A stretch of 64,000 nt of DNA from Chrysoporthe austroafricana (taxonomy: Eukaryota; Ascomycota; Sordariomycetes; Diaporthales; Cryphonectriaceae): contig JYIP02000003.1 in the NCBI GenBank assembly GCA_001051155.2, positions 3,162,001 through 3,226,000 of the forward strand, written 5' to 3'. Under the pieces are notes generated by a model, which saw nothing but the letters and a program-made list of their open reading frames with translations, did not search any database and had not been told where the DNA came from. The position numbers were made by a program, and so were the translations under genes. Shown piece after piece: positions 23,209 to 36,824 of this stretch; positions within the stretch are counted from its first letter, which is position 1; each line of letters opens with the position of its first letter.

Positions 23209-24051
23209 GTTGTCGTCTTCTCACGAGGATCTCGACGGGATGACCATCTCGAGTGACAGGCGCCGGTGTGTTGTGGGAGCAGGCAGCGTCTTGCTGTGCG
23301 ATGCTGTGGCTTCCAGTCGCGTCTGTTGACGTTCCAGTGACGCGAATGGCACTCTGTTGTCTTGTCCAATCCAGATGCAGGGGCAGCTCCCGTCTGACAA
23401 GCCGCTAGGCGCCCAGAGGTGTCGCGGGAGCTAATCTGGCGTGCCATCCGGCGGCTGCTGTGGCTTATGTAATCTCTAACGTACTAAGTACGGACGTACA
23501 CGATGATGTTCAGGGGGTCTCGATTTCTTGGGCGCCTTATCCTGTATAAGAGCCGTCACAAGCTTCTGAGCCACTCAACGCTGCCAGACGCCTGCCCAGA
23601 TCAGATATCTTGAGACATGACCAGTTGTCATATCGTGTATTTTCTGCTGCTGCTGATGATGTTGTTGTTGTTGTCGTTTGTTCAGCGTGGAAACGGCGGC
23701 ACTTCATCTAGGGCCAAGGACGAATATCCCAGAGGCAGGTGAGCCGAGAGACTCTCCCTTCATGGCGCCTTTTCTCAACGAACCTCCCCCTATCTAATGG
23801 AGGTACTATTCTGCGGAGAGCTAATGACAAGGCAATAGTCCTGAATATCCATTCGATAGTGTTGAATTAATCCAAGAAAAAAGCAGATCTAGATACAGAG
23901 TCCGCTAGTGGCACAAGTGGCTGATTGAATGTATGGAAATTGGAAAATAACTTCCCCCGGCCGTCACCAATCTTCCTCTTCGAACACTGCTCCAGCACCT
24001 CCCCCAGCCTCACAATTTGGTTAGTAGATAGCTCCCTAGATCGTCTCACTC
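23209..24051. other. Intergenic region upstream of dynactin
   Basis: An 843-nt spacer between the tandem minus-strand HMG-box and dynactin genes. It includes TG/TTG-rich low complexity near 23642-23680. No gene was recognised. Confidence 0.5.
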
Positions 24052-26928
24052 TCAACTAGTCTCTCCTCGGAAGGGATACCCCTCCCTGAAGCTGCCCGCC
24101 CTTACCCACTCCATCACCTCGAACGCCAGCCGCCGTTCTGTCTTCTCATCCACCTTGTCACCCGCGATCCGCACCGCCATCACACCGGGACCACGGAATT
24201 CAACCGTGCTGCTGTTCCTAGCGGCCTCCTCCGCCGTCATCGCACGGACATACACCACCAGGTCCGCGCCCACGACCCCCCGCCACAGCGTCGCCATCCA
24301 CTGCCAGTGGTCGATGGGCGAGTACTCGTCCGTGATGGCGACGGTCGAGGCGAACCTGTCGGAGAGCGTGAGGCTGAAGCCGCCCGGGATGAGAGCGATG
24401 GGGACGAGCTTCGAGGGGCCGGCGTCCGGAGCGGGGTTGGGCCTTGTCGTGATGTGCTTGATGATCTCGGCGGACTTGGCGTGCCACTTCAAGATGGTCT
24501 GGAGGTAGTCGAACGTGGCCGTCGGGCCCGGTGGTGACAAATTCGCGGTGCCTGCACAGGCCGAGCGCGATGTCGGTGTGTGGCTGCCGCCGCCACCACT
24601 GATGCTGTTGTGGCGGCTGCCACTGGCCTGCGGGCCCTTCTCCTGAATCTCGGCCATCTCGACGTCCTCGATCGGACCCGCCTTCTTCGAAGAACCGCCA
24701 TCATCGGGCGGGGTCAGCGCCCTGTCCACTGAGGAGTCTGTCCAGACTTTGACATCACACTCTCCGGAAGCCCACAAGGCTCGCTCGATCACAGGCCGCA
24801 CCTCCCTCGCTAGCCCCTCATGCAAGCCCTCGATCGCAATGACCGGGCCCCTCGTCTCTACGACCGGGCTTCCCGGCCCGGCTGGTCTCAGGGGAGGGCT
24901 GATCTTCTTGAGCACGGTCAGCTTGTTCATGTACGGGATGCTCATGATCATCGCCTCGATGCCCCGCGCCTGGCTATCACTTCGTTGTCCAAGAGCCTGC
25001 TTCTGAGGGCCAAGCCCCAACCCTGAGGGCCCGCTGCCTGACAAGCTGCGTGCGCCACCGCTTGTGTCGGATGTCTGGGTCGGAGAACTGGGTGGGATCT
25101 GCAACGGCGCCAGCGTCAACGACTCGTCGAAGCTTGTCTGGCCAGCCCTGGCAGAGAGACCTGGCGGCGGAAGCGGCATGCCGCTCGCGGTGCTGAGGCG
25201 AGCTGGCCGCGGAGGCGGTCCCATCTGTTGCTGCTGCTGTGGCTGTTGCTGCGGCGGCGGCGGCGGCGGCTGCTGCTGCTGCTGCTGCTGCTGCTGCGAA
25301 CCACCAGGTCCAGCAACCGTTCGCGGGCGAGGTAGAGGGGCGGTCATCTGGTAGTTGCTGCCCGGCTGAGCAGAATACGGACCTCCGCTGCTGCTGACAG
25401 CCGAGCTGCGCCGGGACCCGGGGTGTTGCTGATACTGCTGTGGGGTATTCGGCGGCTGAGAGGACATCGCCGGGTGATATGACTGGCTCTGCTGCTGCGG
25501 CACGGCGGCCATGGGTGAGCCGTGACCGTGCTCGGGCGAGCGGTCGAGCTGACCAAAACGGCGGCGCTTGGTGTCCGGTGAGGTCGCCATGTCGTAGTCC
25601 TCCGGCAGCGTACCGCGTCGGCGTGGCATACCTGGCAGGAATCTGCTGTCGTAGTCCTCCTCCATGGGCTGCAGGTGTTCAGGCGGCTGTGGGTAGTACG
25701 CGGAATGTCGGCGAGAATCACCACCACTATGTTGGGAATCCACAGATTGGCGGTGGTGATGGTACTGCGGCGGCGGCACTGCCTCCATAGATCGCAGGTT
25801 GTTTGCAGTGAACGGCTGCATACTGCCTGCTCCACCACTCGTCGGGCCCAGCCCCAGACCGTGTCCCGGTACCGGCCCAAAGGGCGTCGGCGGCGTTCTC
25901 GGCGTCGTGCTGAACCGCCCACCACACTTGGCACACCGGCCTGGATCACCGCCCTCTCCCGCCGCCGAGGTAGGTCTTGCCGCGGGTCCGCCCTTGCCGC
26001 CACGGCGCGGCTGGTACTTATACTGGGGGTACTGGCGCTGGTGGCGCGCCTTCTCCTCCTCTGCGAGGCGCTTCCAGTAGTTCTTTGTCGGCTCGTCCTC
26101 CTCACGCCAGTGCTCGCCGATGATCTTGGATATCTCTGGGTTTGCAAGACCCGGGTACTTGTGGACCACGCTGGCCTGATGATGTTGGCGGTAGAGGATA
26201 AATGCTGTTCAGGGGAAGGGAAAGCTGCTGTCAGAAATCTCTTCTTTTGTCCTTCATTCCTTCCTGCCGAGCTTTGGCTGGATTTCAGCCCGAAAATATG
26301 CAAGCTTCTCACACTAGGTTGCCACAGCAGCAGCCTGGCGGTGACAGAAAAGGACAAAGGCCAGGTGGTCCGGGTTGTGTCTCATGCACAGTTGAGAGGG
26401 GACAGAAAACACCGGCAGTGTTTGAAGGGGACATGAACCAAACCCAGCATGCCCAGGCCGGAGTCAAGAAAGAGATTCACGTAGAAAACAGGATCACATA
26501 CCGTTACGAGGCCTCGGGACTTTCGGCGGTGCCGGACAAATACAAATGAGATCTGTCGTAGACACTGTTGACGCCGAGTTTGGTGGAGTCTGACCTGACG
26601 CCGGGGACTGCAGGTTCAGCTCGCCAACTCTAGAGTGGTTGGCCTCTTCCACATTAATCGATCGGGCTCGTTTCCTCGTCAGACGGCCCGCGGCCGGAGG
26701 GAGAACGTGAGCAGGTTCTGGTGGTAGATGGGCTGCTGGCGGATTTGAAAAAAGGGGATGTTGTTGCTGTGGCGGCTGCTGCTGATATACTGACTGCCGC
26801 CTCGCAAGGGCATCGCTGGATCTTGTAGACATGGCATGAAGACTGACTGGCGAGTGGACGGACGGAGAAGGGGGAGGCAGTGTGCGAGACGTGGAGGGGC
26901 GCGACGGATTGGTGGCTATGTCTGTCAT
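24052..26928 (-). CDS. HMG-box transcription factor, Rox1/Ste11-like (2 exons)
   Basis: Exons 26928-26502 and 26204-24052 join at G|CA to 859 residues, across a long intron of 297 nt. The HMG box spans about residues 137-208: PRPRNAFILYRQHHQ at the splice junction, then NPEISKIIGEHWREE and KRLAEEEKARHQRQYPQYKY. This sequence-specific (MATA_HMG) type resembles yeast Rox1 and S. pombe Ste11 rather than chromatin HMGB proteins. A long disordered middle contains Pro/Gln tracts, including an uninterrupted Gln run around residues 440-455. The C-terminal ~200 residues look folded (LVPIALIPGGFSLTLSDRF, DHWQWMATLWRGVVGADLVVYVR) and probably form a conserved fungal domain whose name I do not know. The start at 26928 is one of three in-frame ATGs (27009, 26928, 26832). 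Whether it acts in sexual development, hypoxia or another pathway cannot be told from sequence. Confidence 0.85.
25224..25297. repeat. CAG/CTG-type trinucleotide tract inside the HMG-box gene
   Basis: A GCT/GCG-rich plus-strand tract, with at least eight uninterrupted CTG units at about 25270-25296, encodes Gln and Pro runs on the minus strand. It is a likely length-variable site. Confidence 0.85.
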
Positions 26929-28054
26929 TTTGGAAAAACGCCCTGGCCAGCAAGCTGAGCCAACAAACAGGAGGAGTAGAAAATCGTCGTTCGAGATGTC
27001 GGAGGGCAAAGGAAAAAGACAGATCGAAGAGACAGAGACAGGATCCAGAGCCCGGGTCCAGGGGCAAAGGATGGCTCAGGGGCTTGCTCAGCCCGTCAGT
27101 GAGAAGCCGATCTGTGTTGGGTTGCCGCTGTTGCTGCCCATGGAGGCTGGATATTGTGGCCAGTCGAATCTCAGATCAGCAAGGTGACGAAGCAATGAGG
27201 AGAAGGGGACTAGGGTTCAAGTCGGGAATGGGGCTTCTAGACTCCTGGACTCATGTTGAGGATAAGTGACGACCAAGGTCTTGTCAAATTGTCCTCTTTG
27301 TGAGATACTCCTCCTCCTCATCGTTCACGGGCGGACCTGACAATGACAAGCAGCATAGGGATGTTTTCCTCTCAATGATTTCATTGCAGATTTCTCTGCC
27401 CGCTGCTGCTATGATCCATGCAGAGCAGTGAAGCCAACCCGTAGGCATAGTGGGTGATGTCTTTGTCTCGGGAGGGGAGCGGGGAACTACTGGCGACGAA
27501 ACTGCGCCAACTGTGACTTTCTTTGTCCAGCGGTTGCGGTCTTCCGTTCGCAGTAGCTCACCGCAGACCCTTCTCTCCTTGTCAAAGTGACAGATTCCCA
27601 CCAGAAAAGGACGTGAGAATGGTATGCTTAGCCCGCTCTTGTAGCAAGCTAGCGATTGTCCACCGGAATGCGAAGTCTTGGGAGGCATCTGCCTCCGCCT
27701 CTGGAATGCTGATGCTGAAAACAAAGACTATGTCAGCCGAATTGGGCGAATAAAGGCCATTGATATTCTCTACCCACGTGATCTTACACTTGTTTCGTCC
27801 CCACGAACAATAGGCGGATAATATCGTCCGCTGAGTGCGAGAATATTTTAGATGTTTTGGACCGCAAACGGGCAACGATATCCCACCGATTCTGGCCCAA
27901 CCACAAGCAAAATGCTCAGACTCCCACTCCCAGCCGACCTTTTCCTTCGTAAACCTTGTCATATCATCGCTGAACACCAAACCTTTTGTGAAAATATGAT
28001 GAGTCTATGCCCAAATGAAAAGAAGAGGCCCGTGAACGTGATACATCAGCCCGC
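26929..28054. other. Intergenic region between RVB1 and the HMG-box gene
   Basis: 1.13 kb between tandem minus-strand genes. It includes a CACGTG E-box at 27775-27780. Open frames here are unrecognisable. Confidence 0.45.
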
Positions 28055-29643
<1,589 letters not shown>

Positions 29644-30293
29644 CTTGACCGCGAGGCTTGAATGGCGTAGTGATCTAGAGGAGGGTGGATTCGACGATAG
29701 CGAAACGATTCGATGGCGGTATTCCAGCGAGGTTGGATGATGACTGCGTAATGGCTGGTCGTGTTGGGAGCGCTGGGAGGTTGGTGAGGCTGATGCTTGC
29801 AAATCTAGGTTGGATTCCTTGTTGCAGCAGTCTGGAGCTTTTGCTGCGAGCCGCCCGCGTTTTTTCGAGCCGTTGCGACGCGATTGCGGCAGCCAAGAAG
29901 ACGGGCGCACGGACCCGCTCAATCCGGCTGGCACAGGGCTGCGTAGCTAACACCGCTACAGACCTAGCTTCTTGACCCATTTCTATCTCCAGCCTCTCAT
30001 AGCCCAGCATCCTAGTCAGTGTCTAGCGAGATGCCTGACAGCCTCTTGCCTAGAGACCACCGGTATGTGGTTCGCTAAAAGAGCATTGAGATAAGGCAAT
30101 TCAGAAGCCAGCCTATGCTTTTTTCCCCTTTGCAATCCCTATGGCAGTTTCGAAGCCGTTAGATGCCCTACTTGACGCTATCGCCTGGGACGCCAACACT
30201 CCGCTTCGATAAATCAGTGTGCTAAATTCAAAACTCTGTCAAAGTTTCTCCATTTCAAGTCTCTGCCAAGGTTTCTCGAAGAATATTGGTCGA

Positions 30294-30303
30294 ATCCCAC
30301 GTG
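30294..30303 (+). promoter_or_regulatory. E-box element, copy 1
   Basis: ATCCCACGTG contains the bHLH core CACGTG. An identical decamer recurs 47 bp downstream. Confidence 0.4.
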
Positions 30304-30340
30304 CGAAAGTATTTATAAGGCCCATCCTACCTTAAATGAA

Positions 30341-30350
30341 ATCCCACGTG
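30341..30350 (+). promoter_or_regulatory. E-box element, copy 2
   Basis: Identical to the decamer at 30294-30303. The pair lies about 0.65-0.7 kb from both flanking start codons. Confidence 0.4.
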
Positions 30351-31016
30351 GTGGTTGAAAAGCGTGGTTGAAGAGGAAGGCGTGCCATCACGATTGCCTG
30401 TTTAGGAAGTCTTTAGGTGGTGGGTGGTGGGTAATAGGCAGGCGCTGCAGGCAGGGGGCGTCCCAGGGGGTTCCTCCTTGGGATGTTGCTAAAGCTTCTG
30501 CTAATCGACAACCTTCGTTTGCTGTAGCTCCATACAAACGAGCTGTACCAAGTTACATCGGCTACCATTATAAGGATAGGCAGTCTTTAGGCAGGTCTGG
30601 AGAGTCTAGAAATGATGTCGGGAGTCCGCGCACCTTTGGTTTGCACATCGATGCAACCTCGTAACAATCTCCAATAAGGCATCCTTTTTGACCGAGGCCT
30701 CTTTATCATCACTCCGCCCGTATTTTCAGCTGCTTTTCGACATGCATATCTAGGTAGAGCGTCCTTGATTGGCTCCAGGCGCAGGCTGCCTCAAGCTAAG
30801 ATGTATGTGTCTTACAAGCGTCAGCAGGGAAAGCCGAAGGGCCTGCAACACCGAAGAGCTCAGCCACATTGCGAAGTCAGGCTGAATTACTTGCATCGAG
30901 TAAAATTCCTCAATTGACGTTCTCATGGCTCGTGAAGTATTTGTTGATGGGTATTGCCACCTGTCCTCAGATCGCAAGGTCGGATCATCGCGAAGCTGCC
31001 CGTCCCGCCTTCAACA

Positions 31017-34000
31017 ATGGATCCGCTGTCGGTCACAGCCTCAGCGGTCGCGGTCATTCAAGCCGCCGGCTTTGTAGGTGACACATCGTGCCTCAGGCTG
31101 CTGCACTGGTAACGCCCAGCGCCGTGTCTATTTGGCATTCGTCTAATACCCTACCGATAGACAACCACAACCATATACAAATTCGTGCAATCGATTCGCA
31201 AGGCGGACCTTAGGATCTCCTCGCTCTGCGATGAACTCTCCAGCTTGCAGAACTACCTGGACTCGGTTCGGAGCACCCTGGATGAGTGTCACTCTCGCGA
31301 GTTGGTCCCAGTACAACCTGATCTGTGGCGGCGATGCGACGAGGCATTGAAGGACTGCCTTGTCACCTTAACTCTGCTTGAGGCCTTAGTGAACAAAATC
31401 AAGGACTCAAGCCTCGCGAAGGGAAAGGGCTTGAGATGGCGGGCTAGGGTGTCGATAGACTTGGGTATTCATGGCGACGCTCTAGCTGACTTCAGGGAGA
31501 AGATCCAGAAGAGCAATATCGCTCTACAAACAATGCTTCACACAATCACCCTGTGAGTTCTGCTCATATCTTCTTAAGAAGGATATCAATATCAGCGATA
31601 GGCCCGGCGCTAATGGAATGCTATAGGTCTCTGTCTTTAAAAAATGACGCCTCGCAGGACAAAATCCTTTTCGAGCTCGAGCAACTCCGGTGCTCTTTCA
31701 AGGAGGCGCTGCGAGTGTCTCTTCGTTCCGGACAGGCCGGCGAATCTGACGCCAGGATTTCTCGCAATCTGCACAATCTCGCCACAGCAGCCAGACAATT
31801 CCATTCTACGGCCAGCTCTACTTCAGGCACGAGCAGAGGTGGCAGCTACGGTCCAAGCTCTATGCGCGCGCTGAGCTTGATGGGTGATTTTCCAGAGTTC
31901 AAACGACATCAGGTGGAAGCCTTCATCGAGGAGGGTCGCTGCTTGTCGCCGGGCTCTGTAGGTCCTGGTCACCAGGTCCCAAGTCTACATGTGGAGGCTC
32001 AAGCCTCCCTAGCTGGGTCTTCCCCTATTCTCAACACAATCCAGCAACGTTCAGCGGCGATGCTAGGAGATGAAGACGACGAAGATGAGTATGAGCGTGA
32101 ATATTATGATGGACTAGAAGACTTGGCTCGGGACCGCATCATGAAGGGCGACTATTCCAAGGCAATCGACTTCCTTTCGCAGGCAGCGAACAGGCACGCA
32201 GATACAGACACAGCCCATTGTGCGTCCCGTCGCCTTCAGGTTCAGCTTGCGCTTTGCCATTTCTTTCAAGGCAACTGGAAGCAAGCTGAGCCAATAGTGG
32301 CAAGCTTGAGCAGCGTCGTGGATGGGGTGACGTGCAACTTGCTGCACGCTCTGTCCCTGGGATATCTTTCTGAGTATTCCTTCGACAGCGCTCTGGAGGC
32401 TTGCCGCAAGGCAATGCATGGGAAGAAATGGCTGCTCAAGGTCGCACCATTAGGAGTGAAGGAATATGCGCAGTATGACTACGCAGTTACAATGGCACTC
32501 TTCGCCATGATCCATCATATGAATGGCGATCCCATCCGGGCTGAGATCTTTCATCGGCGGCTTCCCCACGGTTTCGAGTATAAGCATCCTGCAAATGAAC
32601 TCGAATTTCTCGTCAAGCACCCTCATCTACTTCAGAAGGCTCTGGGAGATGACGTTCCTCCTTTCTTCACAGCTACCTTCAACGAGCAACATCTTGCCCA
32701 GAATATCAACATAGAAACTCCTGGGCCACACTTTTTCCAACATCCAAGTATGCAACTCTGCAGCAATGTCGCAGTTTCTCAAACACCCTTAAGGACGAGA
32801 TTCGCTCATTTCGAACGATACGAGGATGACACGCTCAAGTGTGTTACGGCAGGCCCAAGTCCCTGCTCCCCAACAGATTCAGGTATCGACATGGGCGCGA
32901 ACGACGACATCTCTCCACTTAAGGAGTTCCTTGATGAAGACTCGGCTGTTGAGACATCAGTCAGGGGAGCAATCCTCAAGGGGCCATCTCAAAGTTCTCT
33001 ACGTCGGTCCCTTAGGCGAGGCGTGACGCAGATCCTGACCAACGGACGACCAGGACATCACCCGATGAATGACAGCCCAGACACAAGGCCAAACCTAGAC
33101 ATAGGAGTAAAGCCTGATAAGATGGCCTCTCCATCTTCGAGATGGTTCAAAATTGGATGTCCCTTCGGACTCCCGAGGTCGCATGGCCTGCTGCGGAAAA
33201 AGCCGGATTACAATGTACTTGAGAGCGAAACTCCTACTGCCATTGCGAGGAGAAGCAATAGTCAAAGACTGCGAAACATGGTCGTCGCTTTGAAAAAGAC
33301 GTCCAAAGTCAGACAGACGGCTCGGCGGCTCCAAGATGCTGGTCCTGACCAGAATCATACCCGCGTTTGGACGCGCGAGGATGCTTCTCGTTTCCTGGAT
33401 TTACCGTCTCCGGATCCGACAAGAGGCGTGGCCGCAGTTTGCTCTGAGAATCCCATAAGGGGTTGCAGAGCTCCGCTATATGCACCAGAGGATGTCACCG
33501 CACCGGCTGATGTCGATGGCGAAGAGTCGGCTCAAGCCTCATTGATGCTGGACGATATCGTTGGACGAGTCGAGTTGGCAGATACGGGAAAGTTCGAAAT
33601 TTCAGACACCTGCCTCACTCCCGTTGGTATTATGGATAAGTGGGAAACAGTCTGCACATTGACTTCATCCGATTCATCCAGTCCTTCGGCGGTTGGGGGC
33701 GAGACTAGTATCAAAAGACCCGCGTTGGCGATTGAGATGGGGATGATCAACGAGAGACCTCCGCACCAAATTCCCGACTCCACCAACGAAAGCTCGCCTG
33801 GGAGTACTTCTCGCTCATGTCAAGTCGCAGAACAAATTCCAAGCCGACTCGCTGCAGTCTTGATGTCACTGCCTGCTGCCACTGACAGAAAGAAGCGGCT
33901 CGTCGTCAAGTCCAAGCTGAAGGCCCTTCTACGGGACGTGGAATTACTTCTTTACGATCCTGTGCTTGCACAAGACTTACGAGGGATCATCAGATCTCTG

Positions 34001-34540
34001 AGGGATGGCGCACATTCCTCGACCGAGGATAAAAGCGGCTCGGGGTATGAGACAGGACAAAACGACAACACACTTTCTGACGAGGACTTGAATGCTCTTT
34101 GGCCGAGCACGCCGACAGCCAAAGACAGATCTAAAATAGCCATTCAGCAGGATTCAGGACCCACTGCAACATCTACTGTCGACAACGCTTTTGTGTCGGC
34201 TCAGCAAGAGCGAGATCCTTCTCTTGCCGCTAAAGACAATCACGACCCAACTGGGCAGCTTGTCGAACCGGACCGCCTCAATGTAGAGGCTAGATCGAAT
34301 CTCTACCATCACATACCTGAAGTATCTCCAAAACCCTCGAGAAAGGATCGTCGATTGCGACCTGACGGAGGATCCCACAACGAAAGAATGACCGCCGAGT
34401 CAGACCTCAAACGCGTGTTTTCTTTTGTGGTGGGAGACGATGCTAGGTATTTTTCAAAACGTGTTAACCACACGGACCATCCGCATAGCTCAAGCGAAAC
34501 GGGCTCGTTTGTGAGTGATGATCAAGGGCGAATACAATAG
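31017..34540 (+). CDS. Protein with fungal STAND/NLR-type N-terminal domain and TPR-like region, no NACHT (3 exons)
   Basis: Exons 31017-31073, 31161-31552 and 31627-34540 give 1120 residues; introns are 87 and 74 nt. The opening MDPLSVTASAVAVIQAAGF followed by IYKFVQSIRKADLRISSLCDELSSLQNYLD is the hallmark start of a helical domain found at the N-terminus of many fungal NLR/STAND proteins (HeLo-like/SesA-like group). It spans about residues 1-185. A second helical block at roughly 315-490 (DRIMKGDYSKAIDFLSQAANRH and the segments after it) has TPR-like spacing. The remainder is long, Ser/Asp-rich and probably disordered, with one more helical patch near 885-930. No P-loop/NACHT or NB-ARC, WD40 or ankyrin motif is visible. 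NLR relatives act in non-self recognition and regulated cell death; a role here is inference. Exon 1 depends on the phase-0 junction F/T. Confidence 0.78.
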
Positions 34541-35692
34541 TCCTGAACCGCTCATTCAGTTGTCAACTGGATAAATGAGCAGATAAATAGTCAGTGGAGC
34601 GGAGGACGATCCAGGAGGCGACAGACGCATTCGTGACGAGCAACGGTGTTATTGAAGCTTACCTGCGTGAGATTGGTACTGATAGCGATAGCAATAGTAT
34701 TAAGGAAACATCTGGTCGGGTGATGAAGTACTTCAGTCAATTCAGTAGTGGTTGTTTGTGAGGGTGCAATATGCCAGAGCAAACCAGAAAGCTGATTAAG
34801 CCCGTAAGAAGCTATATATATCATTGCCCTTGCAGCGTCGAAAGCGGAATTCAGACTTAGTTAGATCTTGATGCTTCAACGTCGCTCGCGTTCGCCACTG
34901 TGGCTGCCCCCCCCCCCCAAAAGCCTCATCACTCTGCCTTTGCCATTAAACCAACCCCTACAGAGTTGCAGACCGGCTAGGCTTCCCTTCACATGTACAT
35001 CTAGTAGCAATAATCTCAAGAGCAGCGATTACAATGCGAAGCGATATAGCCGAGGTACGAGTCCAAAAAAAAAAAGCAAACAGCGCGCAAAAGCTGAAGC
35101 AGTTTGTCAGCATACACGACGTGCGAACATAAGTAACATAGGAAAATAAGTAAGATGTGAATTGTCGCGGACCGGCTGCCCTTCTACGTTGAGCAGAGAG
35201 CGAAGCGTGGCAACAGCGCAGAAGTTGTATTCGGAAAAGCTTTACGTCTGGTTTCGAGCTGGTGAAGTTGAGCGGTGCTTCCGTTCACCCTAGTGATAGA
35301 GTCTGCATCCTACGACTTCTACTAGAGTGTAGGGTCCTGCCCCAACTTCTGCTCTTCAAAGTCATTGACGGCCGGTCTGAGATCATCATCCCCTTTCACG
35401 AAGGCTTGGCTGGTATTGGCCCCACCCCCTTCCTCCTCACTGACGAAGTGTAGATATCACATCACGAAATGCATAGAAAGAAGACTTAGCAATTTGTGGC
35501 CTCAGCCATACCTGATTATGAAACTTAGCCCTCCATGAACGCCCTGGTAAGCCCGTCCGTGATGATAATTTGACTCTGTAACGCCATCGCCATGCTGGTT
35601 GCGAAAAGTCAACGAGGAATAGTAGTAATGAGCTCCTCGAGCGAGGGCAAGGGTTGCTTCTTAGCTCGGCTCCGGCCGCCGGCCTTGGCCCT
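34541..35692. other. Convergent 3' intergenic region
   Basis: 1.15 kb between the STAND-like gene and TAF13. Contains C10 (about 34909-34918) and A10 (about 35066-35075) runs and AT-rich DNA. No gene was recognised. Confidence 0.5.
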
Positions 35693-36314
35693 CTAAGCCT
35701 TCCGATTGCTCGGTGCCACGAGCTGGTCGAGCTCCTCGTCGTCCGCATCACCCAGATCCTCCTCATCGACGCCATTTGCACCGCCATTTGCCTGGTCACC
35801 ACCGCCGTTGGCCTGCTCGACAGCACTGGCACCACCGCCGGGAGCCTTGCGCTTGCGTCCCCTACCAGGCCCACCGGTCCCCGTGGTGGTACCACCATCG
35901 CCATCGTCCTTAACGTACTCGTCCTCGTCGAACATCTTGCGCTGCTTCTCGAGGGCTTCCCGCAGCTCCTTATTCTCAGCGGCCTTGCCTAGGAACACGG
36001 GGCTCTTGCGCATGGCAAACTGGAAGTCCTCGTATTTTACCTTCTGCCGGCCCGCGAGCTGCGCCACGCGCGAGGCCTCGAAGGACACGCCCTGGATGAA
36101 CTCGGTGAGAACCTCATCGAGGACGCGCATCGTCTCTTGCAGGGGCTGTCGGGAGTCGCCGTGTGCAATGAGGAACTGGGTCACTGTGAAAGGCCTTGGG
36201 TTAGTAGATGCGAAGGTCTGGAGGGGAAAGTGGGGAGGTAGGCGCGTGCGTACGCTCTTGGTAGCTGAAGTTCATCTTGCCGACGTTCTTGCCGGCTCGC
36301 GCGCGTGGTTCCAT
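35693..36314 (-). CDS. TAF13: TFIID subunit 13 (TAF13), histone-fold protein (2 exons)
   Basis: Exons 36314-36254 and 36183-35693 give 183 residues; the 70-nt intron splits a Leu codon (C|TG). TAF13 pairs with TAF11 in TFIID at RNA polymerase II promoters. The histone-fold region covers about residues 14-95: NFSYQELTQFLIAHGDSRQP, then TMRVLDEVLTEFIQGV and RQKVKYEDFQFAMRKSPVFLGKA. In TAF13 proteins this last block is the typical KxxDFxFxLRKDxxxxGR pattern. The C-terminal 80 residues are Gly/Asn/Asp-rich with a basic GRGRKRK patch and an acidic end, and look disordered. A second in-frame ATG (residue 14) is possible but would lose the family-typical N-terminal stretch. It is divergent from Kish with 510 bp between the starts. 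Confidence 0.9.
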
Positions 36315-36824
36315 CTTGGCGACGGCCCTCTTGGGCTATGACGACTTTTCGACAGGACGCGAGTGCTTTGCTTGAGGACGACTCAGACGTCGCGTGGCGG
36401 GAGGTGCTTCAGCCGTGCCAGTCGGTCGCTGCGTTCGAGAAGAGCACCACCAGTCGTCATCGGGGGAGAAATGAAGAGACACCGTCACGGGGGAGCTTTG
36501 ATGGGCGTCAACTACTAGGTCAAGCTGGAAATAAGGAACGGGTTGGCATGTGAAGTGACGGAGATGGAAATGGAGAGTAAAGCAGGTCCGTGCTTTTTGC
36601 AGGGGTGTGGTCGCCTTGCAGCCACAAGCTGAGGACTTCAACACCTTGTCCACACTGGCATCACATGCCTGGAGGCGATAATACTTGTCCAAATCGTTCC
36701 TTTCGCTGGCCCCCTACGAGCCTTTGCCCGCCAATACAACCACGTCCAACGCAGACGCTCACTATCCTCAGAATTACTTTGTGTGAACAGCATCACTTCG
36801 AGTCCTCGGTCACAGTTAGAAATC
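36315..36824. promoter_or_regulatory. Bidirectional promoter between TAF13 and Kish
   Basis: 510 bp separate the two divergent ATGs, with no room for another gene; both promoters and leaders must lie here. No clear TATA element was seen. Confidence 0.5.

Larger units (their letters stand above)
29644..31016. other. Divergent promoter region of RVB1 and the STAND-like gene
   Basis: A 1.37-kb spacer that is AT-richer than its surroundings at 30080-30700. It has a repeated ATCCCACGTG element and a 17-nt imperfect direct repeat at 30234-30250 and 30261-30277 that differs only by transitions. No gene was recognised. Confidence 0.5.

Noticed and set aside
35706..36341. 211-codon plus-strand ORF
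   Set aside because: Antisense to TAF13; Ser/Pro-rich translation without family features.
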